Below, in pieces: positions 6,872 to 12,831 of a stretch of DNA of 15,115 nucleotides. Both the position numbers and the translations under genes were made by a program. Source of the DNA: JAPLDA01 sp043742705 (GTDB lineage Bacteria > Bacteroidota > Bacteroidia > AKYH767-A > 2013-40CM-41-45); the NCBI GenBank assembly GCA_043742705.1, contig JAYTXY010000051.1, forward strand, positions 1-15,115, written 5' to 3'. The notes below the pieces were generated by a model that did no database searches, was not told the DNA's origin, and saw nothing but the letters and a program-made list of their open reading frames with translations. How positions within the stretch are numbered: position 1 is the stretch's first letter; every line of letters starts with the position of its first letter.

Positions 6872-7483
6872 ATGACATCATCAAGCTTCAGTCTCCCACT
6901 GATGGAACACTTCTTCACCATCCAGGGAGAGGGTTTCAATACCGGGAAGGCTTGCTATTTCATTCGTCTTGGCGGATGTGATGTTGGTTGCGTTTGGTGT
7001 GATGTAAAAGAAAGCTGGGATGCAACAAAACATCCCATGACATCAGTTAACGAAATGGTTCAACTGGTAAAGCAATCTAAAGCTGAACGTGTCGTGATCA
7101 CCGGAGGCGAACCTTTGATGTATGATTTGTCGGAAGTGACTTCAGCTTTTCAAAAGGAGTCAATAAAAATTTTTCTCGAAACTTCAGGCGCTTACCAGTT
7201 GAGTGGAAACTGGGATTGGATTTGTGTCTCTCCGAAAAAATTTAAGGAACCGTTGAAGGAAGTTCTTGCTAAAGCGGATGAATTAAAAGTAGTCGTTTTC
7301 AATAAAACTGATTTTGACTGGGCAGAAAAAAATGCGACTCATGTAAATGATCAGTGTAAACTTTTTCTTCAGCCTGAATACAGCGTTCATCAAAAAGTGA
7401 TGCCCTTGATTATTGACTATGTCAAACAGCATCCTCGTTGGACTATTTCTCTTCAGACTCATAAGATCATTGATGTTCCTTAA
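6872..7483 (+). CDS. queE: 7-carboxy-7-deazaguanine synthase QueE (radical SAM)
   Basis: QueE converts 6-carboxytetrahydropterin to 7-carboxy-7-deazaguanine, an early step to queuosine and related 7-deazaguanine compounds. From the ATG at 6872 the protein has 203 residues. It begins with the QueE N-terminus MEHFFTIQGEGFNTGKACYF, then the 4Fe-4S cluster motif GGCDVGCVWC with Cys36, Cys40 and Cys43 (CX3CX2C), and the SAM-binding segment ITGGEPL (76-82). The C-terminal SLQTHK is also typical. A GTG at 6854 would add six residues (LQENK region); I prefer the ATG because a purine-rich stretch precedes it and the family needs nothing more at the N-terminus. Other queuosine genes are not nearby. Confidence 0.93.
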   Translation: MTSSSFSLPLMEHFFTIQGEGFNTGKACYFIRLGGCDVGCVWCDVKESWDATKHPMTSVNEMVQLVKQSKAERVVITGGEPLMYDLSEVTSAFQKESIKIFLETSGAYQLSGNWDWICVSPKKFKEPLKEVLAKADELKVVVFNKTDFDWAEKNATHVNDQCKLFLQPEYSVHQKVMPLIIDYVKQHPRWTISLQTHKIIDVP

Positions 7484-7578
7484 GAACGTTTTTGAAAATG
7501 GTTTGATCAGCGAAATCTGAAATTTTGTCTTCCTTTTCTTTTTCTTTCAGTCGTATTGTCTTCCTGAATTATTTTTTC

Positions 7579-7609
7579 TTGTCAACCTGTCGCAACTTAC
7601 TAAAGTTTG
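7579..7609 (+). promoter_or_regulatory. Candidate promoter of the hsp20 gene
   Basis: A TTG at 7579-7581 is followed after 19 bases by TAAAGTTTG at 7601-7609. This is like the Bacteroidota TTG / TAnnTTTG promoter except that the -7 element is one base longer (TA-3-TTTG). It lies in the 214-base gap between queE and hsp20 and would give a leader of about 80 bases. No CIRCE-type inverted repeat is visible. Confidence 0.35.
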
Positions 7610-7682
7610 GTACAATAAATTTTGCTGGTATAAAAGTTGGCGACTGCCGATCACAATTCAAAAAAGTTTAACCACAAAAATT

Positions 7683-7689
7683 AAAGGAG
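7683..7689 (+). promoter_or_regulatory. Strong Shine-Dalgarno sequence of hsp20
   Basis: AAAGGAG lies eight bases before the ATG at 7698. It is the clearest ribosome binding site in the window, where most starts have none, and fits strong induced translation of a small heat-shock protein. Confidence 0.75.
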
Positions 7690-7697
7690 AAAAAATT

Positions 7698-8153
7698 ATG
7701 ACACTTATTAAATGGAAAAACAATTCAAATGCAGTTGACAGGTTTCCTTTTGTACCGGCAACGTTCAGCGACTTCTTCAGTGATTTCTTAAATGAAGACA
7801 CGTTGCAAAGAGATTTCTTCAAATCAGTTCCCGCAGTGAACATCATGGAGCGCGACAATGATTTTATGATCGAGCTTGCAGTTCCGGGAATGAGTAAAGA
7901 TGCTTTCAAAATTGAAGTCGACAAAGGTGTTCTTACTATCAGCGCTGAAAAGAAGGAAGAGAAGAAGGACGAAAACAGCCGCTTCACTCGCAAAGAATTT
8001 TCGTATTCATCTTTCAAACGCTCGTTCAGTCTTCCTGAGCATGTGAATACAGAAAACATTGCAGCGGAATACAAAGAAGGCGTGTTAATGCTTTCACTTC
8101 CTAAGAAGGAAGAATCAAAACCTAAACCTGTGCGGGAAATAAAAATTTCATAA
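7698..8153 (+). CDS. Small heat-shock protein, Hsp20/alpha-crystallin family
   Basis: This 151-residue ATP-independent chaperone would hold unfolding proteins in the cytoplasm until ATP-driven chaperones refold them. The N-terminal arm is about 1-42 and rich in Phe. The alpha-crystallin domain covers about 43-138, with PAVNIMERDNDFMIELAVPG at its start, a charged KKEEKKDENS loop, FKRSFSLPEHV, and the AEYKEGVLMLSLPK signature (the A-x-x-x-n-G-V-L motif). The C-terminal REIKIS holds the I-x-I motif used for oligomer assembly. The length and layout are normal for bacterial Hsp20. The gene stands alone, with its own leader, a strong ribosome binding site, and a terminator 22 bases after the stop. 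Confidence 0.96.
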   Translation: MTLIKWKNNSNAVDRFPFVPATFSDFFSDFLNEDTLQRDFFKSVPAVNIMERDNDFMIELAVPGMSKDAFKIEVDKGVLTISAEKKEEKKDENSRFTRKEFSYSSFKRSFSLPEHVNTENIAAEYKEGVLMLSLPKKEESKPKPVREIKIS

Positions 8154-8175
8154 GGCAGTTTTCATGTTGGTAAAA

Positions 8176-8205
8176 GCGTCTCCGGGAAACCGGGGGCGTT
8201 TTTTT
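8176..8205 (+). terminator. Rho-independent terminator after hsp20
   Basis: The stem GCGTCTCCGG / CCGGGGGCGT (10 pairs, three of them G-U) closes a GAAA tetraloop, and a run of seven T follows. It ends the hsp20 transcript. The gene on the other side (receiver protein) is convergent and stops at 8237; in that direction the stem is followed by only a short T-run, so bidirectional action is possible but weaker. Confidence 0.9.
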
Positions 8206-8236
8206 ATATCGAAAAATCCAGGAAAACAAGTAGTCT

Positions 8237-8788
8237 CTATTTATACAAATTATACATCAGCAATCCGATGATGAGAACGGCAGCAATGGATCCTGCAATG
8301 AGCGTGGTAATGTAATCTCGCTCATTCTTCTTCAACCGTTGAAGCTCATTTATTTTCAGGATAGATGTCAGGACAGAAGTGTAGGTGTTTTCATTTCCTT
8401 TGAAAAAATAATCCGTAGCACCTTTCATCAATGTCTCCAATGCAACAGCCATTTTATCCTGTGCTGAAAGCATGATGACAGGAATTCTCAGGTCACGTTT
8501 TCTCATTTCGTCTAATACTGCAAAGCCGTTCATGCGATCTGATGAGCCGAAATCAAAGTCGCACACAACGAGACGTTTGTCATTTGGTTTGGCTACAGCT
8601 AAAAATGCTTCCCCGCTTGTATAACATTCGATCGGCGTGATCTTCATCGACTCCAGGTAGTCTTTCATTTGCTCGAGGTATAACGGGTCATCATCAACCA
8701 GCGTCACAGTAAACATCAATTCCTGTTTCTCTTCTGAGTCTGAATCTAATACTAAATGATAAAGTTCATACATGGACTTGCGGGGCAT
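8237..8788 (-). CDS. Receiver-domain (CheY-like) protein with C-terminal transmembrane helix
   Basis: This 183-residue protein has a response-regulator receiver domain (about 25-150) and, in place of a DNA-binding or enzymatic output domain, one hydrophobic helix at about 160-178 that ends in NLYK. Receiver landmarks are the acidic cluster VDDDP (Asp32-34), the likely phosphorylation site VVCDFDFG (Asp77, alternatively Asp79, with a slightly longer loop before MNG), Ser108 in VIMLSAQ, and Lys130 in YFFKGNE. The usual Lys-Pro is absent (KGN). The start used here gives a 24-residue charged extension before the domain. An alternative ATG at 8714-8716 lies directly before the domain (MFTVTLVDDDP) and has an AGGA close upstream, so the true protein may be 159 residues. 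No kinase gene is adjacent. Confidence 0.88.
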   Translation of the reverse strand: MPRKSMYELYHLVLDSDSEEKQELMFTVTLVDDDPLYLEQMKDYLESMKITPIECYTSGEAFLAVAKPNDKRLVVCDFDFGSSDRMNGFAVLDEMRKRDLRIPVIMLSAQDKMAVALETLMKGATDYFFKGNENTYTSVLTSILKINELQRLKKNERDYITTLIAGSIAAVLIIGLLMYNLYK

Positions 8789-8848
8789 TAGTTTGTTGTT
8801 AGAAAGCTTGAAGGTACAAAAATGATCCTTTCACTTCATATATTTCGT

Positions 8849-8856
8849 CAAACGTA
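8849..8856 (-). promoter_or_regulatory. Candidate -7 element for the receiver gene
   Basis: On the minus strand this reads TACGTTTG, an exact TAnnTTTG match, 60 bases upstream of the longer receiver start. No TTG is seen at the -33 distance. It lies in the 142-base divergent gap shared with surE. Confidence 0.35.
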
Positions 8857-8907
8857 ACTAATTTTCACATTCTCAGAAAGTCATCGCATTCACTCGTGCC
8901 TTTTTTC

Positions 8908-8915
8908 TATTTTCG
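8908..8915 (+). promoter_or_regulatory. Candidate -7 element for the surE-lpxB operon
   Basis: TATTTTCG matches TAnnTTTG in seven of eight positions and lies 15 bases before the surE ATG. The same T-rich TTTTTCTATTTT context precedes ffh. A start this close would give a nearly leaderless message. Confidence 0.35.
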
Positions 8916-8930
8916 CAACCAAATAATAAG

Positions 8931-9719
8931 ATGAAAAAAGAAAAACCGGTTATTCTTGTTACCAATGATGATGGAGTCACGGCTCCGGGCTTGCATGCGC
9001 TTGTAGAAGCGGTTCTCCCGTTAGGTGATGTGATTGTAGTCGCTCCTGATAGTCCGCAGTCGGGGATGGGACACGCCATTACCATAAACAATTTGTTGCG
9101 GCTCGATAAAGTGAAGATGGAACCTGGTGCAGCATGGTATCAATGTTCAGGCACTCCGGTGGATTGTGTGAAGATTGCCATTGATAAAATCCTACATCGC
9201 AAACCGGATCTTTGTGTTTCAGGAATTAATCATGGATCCAATTCATCCATCAACGTCATTTATTCAGGAACTATGTCAGCAGCCATGGAAGGTGCGATCG
9301 AAGGAATTCCGTCCATCGGTTTTTCATTTCTTAATTATTCCCTTGAGGCAGATTTTACAGGACCTAAGAAATATGCGAGAGTAATTGCATCGAATGTTTT
9401 ACAACACGGTCTTCCTGAAGGAACGTTACTCAACGTGAACATTCCGAATATTCATGTGGACGAAATCAAAGGAGTGAAAATCTGCAGACAAGCAATGGCG
9501 AAGTGGGAAGAAGAATTTGACGAGCGACTTGATCCAAACAAGCGAAAATATTACTGGCTTACAGGCAAGTTTAAAAATTACGACAAAGGTGAAGACACCG
9601 ATGAATGGGCGCTTGCAAATGGTTTCGTTTCCATTGTGCCTGTTCAGTTTGATTTTACTGCTCATCATGCAATTTCTTTTCTCAATAAACTAAATTACGA
9701 TGTGGAAAAAACTTCCTGA
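8931..9719 (+). CDS. surE: 5'/3'-nucleotidase SurE
   Basis: SurE is a metal-dependent phosphatase that removes phosphate from nucleoside monophosphates and some short polyphosphates; it is linked to stationary-phase survival. The 262-residue length is normal. The N-terminal VTNDDGVTAPGL has metal ligands Asp13 and Asp14. APDSPQSGMGHAIT has Ser44, and SGINHGSN has Asn100, completing the usual metal set. GTPVDCVKIA and YSGTMSAAMEGA are further family signatures. The gene overlaps the next one by 20 bases and heads a tight cluster that ends with lpxB. Confidence 0.97.
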   Translation: MKKEKPVILVTNDDGVTAPGLHALVEAVLPLGDVIVVAPDSPQSGMGHAITINNLLRLDKVKMEPGAAWYQCSGTPVDCVKIAIDKILHRKPDLCVSGINHGSNSSINVIYSGTMSAAMEGAIEGIPSIGFSFLNYSLEADFTGPKKYARVIASNVLQHGLPEGTLLNVNIPNIHVDEIKGVKICRQAMAKWEEEFDERLDPNKRKYYWLTGKFKNYDKGEDTDEWALANGFVSIVPVQFDFTAHHAISFLNKLNYDVEKTS

Positions 9720-10008
9720 TTCGTTTATTATTGGAATCGTAATAGGAGCGCTTTCATTGGTTTTATTTTACATGATATTCGCATCCATTCGTTCTCTTCT
9801 TACGGATTATTACGGAGATCCTTATATGTTGGGCGCTCCTCGTGTACAATTATTTTCTATCTTCCTCAATGTTGTTTGTTTTCGTTTTGTGATGGTGAAA
9901 ACAGACAAAGAAAAATTCGGTAAGGGACTTTTGTTTATCACCATCCTTGCCAGCTTTGTTTACTTCTATTATTTCTTGAAATTTCATCAGTCATTGATAG
10001 GATCATGA
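9700..10008 (+). CDS. Small three-helix membrane protein, surE-lpxB cluster (first copy)
   Basis: This 102-residue protein has three hydrophobic segments at about 8-29, 50-66 and 74-94, with KTDKEKFGKG between the second and third. I do not recognise a named family. It starts inside surE (20-base overlap) and its stop overlaps the next start (ATGA), so translation is probably coupled. The next gene has the same size, the same three-helix layout and a matching KTD...KG stretch before the last helix, which suggests that the two are diverged duplicates. The position before lpxB hints at an envelope role, but this is an inference from location only. Confidence 0.85.
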   Translation: MWKKLPDSFIIGIVIGALSLVLFYMIFASIRSLLTDYYGDPYMLGAPRVQLFSIFLNVVCFRFVMVKTDKEKFGKGLLFITILASFVYFYYFLKFHQSLIGS

Positions 10009-10292
10009 ATTTAAAGGATAATTTTTTTACCGGATTAATCTGCGGACTTGTTGCTCCGCTTCTTGCTTTTTCCGTGTATACAAAAATCAGGTTTCCGGAA
10101 GAATCGTTGACGAATGTCATCCACCACATCACTGAACTTGGAATTCTTGCAACGATCATCAGTTTAAGTGTGTTTATTAATCTTGCTGTCTTTTTTCTTT
10201 TTATCTGGATGAAAACGGATCGCTCGTCAAAAGGAGTTCTCGCTTCGACCTTCATCTATGCGTTCATTGTTGTTATTCTAAAATTACTGTAA
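10005..10292 (+). CDS. Small three-helix membrane protein, surE-lpxB cluster (second copy)
   Basis: This 95-residue protein has hydrophobic segments at about 7-26, 46-70 and 78-95. WMKTDRSSKGVL before the last helix resembles VKTDKEKFGKGLL of the preceding protein, and the N-termini NFFTGLICG and SFIIGIVIG also align. The ATG overlaps the previous stop as ATGA. Its own stop TAA shares its last base with the lpxB ATG. This spacing implies translational coupling from surE through lpxB. No family name or enzymatic motif is recognisable. Confidence 0.84.
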   Translation: MNLKDNFFTGLICGLVAPLLAFSVYTKIRFPEESLTNVIHHITELGILATIISLSVFINLAVFFLFIWMKTDRSSKGVLASTFIYAFIVVILKLL

Positions 10293-11404
10293 TGAACTAT
10301 TACATCATAGCAGGAGAAGCGTCCGGTGATTTACACGCATCAAACCTGATCAAAGAGTTGAAGCTCCTTGATGGGAATGCGAAATTTCGTTGCTGGGGCG
10401 GTGACAAAATGGAGCAGGAGGGAGCTGTGCTGGTGAAGCATTATCGTGATCTTGCTTTCATGGGATTTACGGAAGTCGTGATAAATCTCCGGACTATTTT
10501 GAGCAACATCACATTTTGTAAAAATGATTTATTAGAAAATCGACCTGATGTGTTGATCCTTGTTGACTATCCCGGATTCAATTTACGCATTGCAAAGTTT
10601 GCAAAGGAAAATAACATCAAAGTCTTCTATTATATTTCGCCTCAAGTTTGGGCATGGAAACAATCACGTGTGGAGAAGATTAAACGCTTTGTCGATAAAA
10701 TGTTTGTCATTCTTCCTTTTGAAAAAGAGTTTTATAAAAAATTTGATTACGAAGTAGATTTTGTCGGACATCCTTTGCTGGACGCTATTGATCAGCAGAA
10801 AAATAATTTAGCAGAGAGAAAAACCTGGTTGAAAGAAAATAATATTTCAGATAAACCCATTGTTGCATTACTTCCGGGAAGCCGCAAGCAGGAAATCTCA
10901 ACGATGCTTCCGCTGATGTTAAGCGTAGTAAATGATTTTCCTGATTATCAGTTTGTAGTTGCCGGAGCTCCGTCCGTTCCAAAAGTTTTTTATGAAAAAT
11001 TAATTCAGGGCACGAATGTCAGTTTATTGTTTGATAAAACGTATCCTCTCCTCATGAATGCAGAAGCAGCGCTGGTTACTTCCGGCACCGCCACTCTTGA
11101 AACAGCGTTGTTTGAAGTGCCAGAAGTGGTTTGCTACAAGGGCGGAAGAATTTCGTATTTGATTGCACGCTCACTGGTAAAAGTGAAATTCATTTCACTT
11201 GTGAATCTAATTATGGGTAGGGAAGTAGTGAAGGAATTAATACAGTCCGATTTCAACATTCCCAATTTAAAGTATGAGCTGCAAAATATTTTAAGTAATG
11301 CAACGAGAAAAAAAATGATTGAAGATTTTTCTGAACTGAAGAAAAAACTTGGCGGTAGTGGAGCATCAATGGAGGTTGCAAGGTTAATATCTTTGAATGC
11401 TTAG
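10292..11404 (+). CDS. lpxB: Lipid-A-disaccharide synthase LpxB
   Basis: LpxB is a membrane-associated GT19 glycosyltransferase. It joins UDP-2,3-diacylglucosamine and lipid X to make the lipid A disaccharide, so the organism builds an LPS outer membrane. The 370-residue length is typical. Visible signatures are the N-terminal AGEASGDLHAS (7-17), FMGFTEV (56-62), VDYPGFN (91-97, Asp92 at the place of the conserved catalytic Asp), YYISPQVWAWK (113-123), VGHPLLD (158-164), LLPGSRKQEI (193-202) and SGTATLETALFEVP (264-277). No break or missing motif is seen. It is the last gene of the surE cluster, and no clear terminator follows. Confidence 0.97.
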   Translation: MNYYIIAGEASGDLHASNLIKELKLLDGNAKFRCWGGDKMEQEGAVLVKHYRDLAFMGFTEVVINLRTILSNITFCKNDLLENRPDVLILVDYPGFNLRIAKFAKENNIKVFYYISPQVWAWKQSRVEKIKRFVDKMFVILPFEKEFYKKFDYEVDFVGHPLLDAIDQQKNNLAERKTWLKENNISDKPIVALLPGSRKQEISTMLPLMLSVVNDFPDYQFVVAGAPSVPKVFYEKLIQGTNVSLLFDKTYPLLMNAEAALVTSGTATLETALFEVPEVVCYKGGRISYLIARSLVKVKFISLVNLIMGREVVKELIQSDFNIPNLKYELQNILSNATRKKMIEDFSELKKKLGGSGASMEVARLISLNA

Positions 11405-11420
11405 AATTTTCTTACATTTG
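11392..11420 (+). promoter_or_regulatory. Candidate promoter of the kelch gene
   Basis: TTTG at 11392-11395 is followed by TACATTTG at 11413-11420, an exact TAnnTTTG match. The spacer of 17 bases is slightly shorter than the usual 19-21. It overlaps the 3' end of lpxB and would start transcription about 30 bases before the kelch ATG at 11461. Confidence 0.45.
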
Positions 11421-11460
11421 ATTTAATATAGTATGAACGCCTGCTTTCTCAAACCTGTTA

Positions 11461-11640
11461 ATGTATCGTCTTCTGTTTATTTTTTTATTTGTTACATTGA
11501 TTTTTCATGTTCGCGGAGATTCCTGGATAAGAAAAAGTGATTATGGAGGCATAGCCAGGAGCCATGCTGTCGGTTTTAGTATTGGTGAAAAAGGATATAT
11601 TGTTACTGGCCGGTATGGTTTTTTCCCTATAGCTGTCCAG
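11461..11640 (+). pseudogene. 5' part of the kelch/T9SS gene, out of frame with the rest
   Basis: This segment starts at ATG 11461 and encodes a signal peptide (MYRLLFIFLFVTLIFHVRG) and the first kelch strands (SWIRKSDYGGIARSHAVGFS, then EKGYIVTGRYGFF). The motif then breaks off. In this frame the sequence runs on as unrelated residues to a stop at 11881-11883. The expected continuation (PYSCPDDLWEYDP) is found in the -1 frame from 11625 onward. The switch point is the six-T run at 11619-11624. The segment clearly belongs to the downstream reading frame. The break may be a one-base loss, a sequencing or assembly error in the homopolymer, or a programmed frameshift. Confidence 0.8.
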
Positions 11641-11680
11641 ACGATTTGTGGGAGTATGACCCCCTCACAGATTCCTGGAC
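11619..11680 (+). other. Frame-switch site: T TTT TTC heptamer plus possible downstream stem
   Basis: In the frame of the upstream segment, bases 11619-11625 read T TTT TTC, which fits the X XXY YYZ pattern of -1 slippery sites. A -1 slip here gives FFPYSCPDDLWEYDP and joins the two kelch frames. Nine bases later GTCCAG (11635-11640) can pair with CTGGAC (11675-11680), and an inner TGTGGG / CCTCACA pairing with a wobble is possible. The stem is short with a 34-base loop, so it may be chance. Confidence 0.4.
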
Positions 11681-12671
11681 CCAAAAAGCTAACTTCCCAG
11701 GACCAGGAAGATTCGGAGCGAGTTCTTTCACAATTGGCGATAAAGCATATATTGGAATGGGTGTTACGTTGCACACAACTAGTGATCCTGATTACTACAA
11801 TGATTTATGGGAATATAGTCAGACAACGAATTCATGGAGTCAAAAGGCGTATATGGGTATCGATCGATGGGTTTACGCTATAGGATTTGCCGTTGACAAT
11901 TTAGGTTATATAGGGACAGGTAGTATAACTTATACAAACGATATTTGGCAATATGATCCGAGTGTTAATAGCTGGAGCCACAAGACAAGTCTACCTGGTG
12001 CATTTATTCGTAACGCTGCTGCTTTTAGTATAAACGGCAAAGGTTATGTTGGAACCGGTGGATTTTCTTCTTTGAGTAATGATTTTTGGCAATATGATCC
12101 AGCTTCAGATACTTGGACTCAGAAGGCTACTTTTGGTGGCGCCCCACGACATCTCGCAGTTGGCTTCAGTATTGGTAGTAAAGGCTATATTGGTACAGGT
12201 GATACTTCTTTTTCTTCTTCTTATACAAATGATTTTTGGGAATATGATTCCAACTTAAATTCTTGGACACGTAAGGCTGATTTTGCCGGTAGAGAAAGAG
12301 GGAATGCTGTTGCCTTTAGTATCGGTAACAAAGGTTATATCGGAACCGCCTCTTATCCTTACACCAATGATTTTTGGGAATATACCCCTGATAGCGTGAC
12401 TGGAATAAATGAACTTGTATCGACTGCTTTGACTTTTCAGCTGTATCCCAATCCGGCAAGTAAAATCCTAACTATAAATGAGAGATCATCTTGCTATTCT
12501 AAAATTCTAATAAATATTCTTGATATAAATGGAAAAGAAATTATTTCAAAATCACTAGATAAAAAAGAAGGATCATTCGAGATTGATGTAAGTTCGCTAT
12601 CAACTGGAATTTATTTTTTAGAGCTAAATGCATCTAAGGCAAGAGGGGTTCAGCGGTTTATGAAAGACTAA
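11646..12671 (+). CDS. Secreted kelch beta-propeller protein with T9SS type A sorting tail (main frame)
   Basis: This is the main frame of a secreted or surface beta-propeller. Six D-x-W-x-Y kelch seams start near 11643, 11802, 11940, 12081, 12231 and 12369, spaced 46-53 codons apart. Each is followed by a SW(T/S)xK strand and a KGYIGTG-type strand. Together with the SWIRK strand of the upstream segment this makes a closed six-bladed propeller. The C-terminus (TFQLYPNPASKILTI ... GIYFLEL ... RFMKD) is a type IX secretion sorting domain that sends the protein through the outer membrane. Without the upstream segment this frame has no signal peptide and only a TTG (11646) as start, so the full protein is about 403 residues read across the frameshift. 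The ligand is unknown. Confidence 0.88.
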   Translation: MWEYDPLTDSWTQKANFPGPGRFGASSFTIGDKAYIGMGVTLHTTSDPDYYNDLWEYSQTTNSWSQKAYMGIDRWVYAIGFAVDNLGYIGTGSITYTNDIWQYDPSVNSWSHKTSLPGAFIRNAAAFSINGKGYVGTGGFSSLSNDFWQYDPASDTWTQKATFGGAPRHLAVGFSIGSKGYIGTGDTSFSSSYTNDFWEYDSNLNSWTRKADFAGRERGNAVAFSIGNKGYIGTASYPYTNDFWEYTPDSVTGINELVSTALTFQLYPNPASKILTINERSSCYSKILINILDINGKEIISKSLDKKEGSFEIDVSSLSTGIYFLELNASKARGVQRFMKD

Positions 12672-12831
12672 AGACTCTGAATTAATTTACATACTTAGCT
12701 GCCAAGACAACCAAACTGATGTTTAGTTATTTGAGTTAAACGATCCGATCTCACTCCTCTCATCTTTTTTCAATCAGAATTTCTATCTACCTTGCATTCG
12801 TCTTTTAAAACTTTTTTAATTTTTTCTTCTT

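Noticed and set aside
7616..7624. TAAATTTTG as the -7 element of the hsp20 promoter
   Set aside because: The element is one base too long and has no TTG at a fitting distance. The upstream TTG-19-TAAAGTTTG pair fits better.
7484..7697. CIRCE/HrcA operator upstream of hsp20
   Set aside because: No TTAGCACTC-type inverted repeat can be found in the gap.
270..8788. Kinase and receiver protein as an adjacent two-component pair
   Set aside because: They are about 5.8 kb apart, on opposite strands and separated by household genes. A functional link remains only a speculation.
11461..11883. 140-residue protein as a complete independent gene
   Set aside because: After about residue 55 the sequence no longer resembles kelch, while the -1 frame continues the kelch pattern exactly. 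The tail is an out-of-frame extension.
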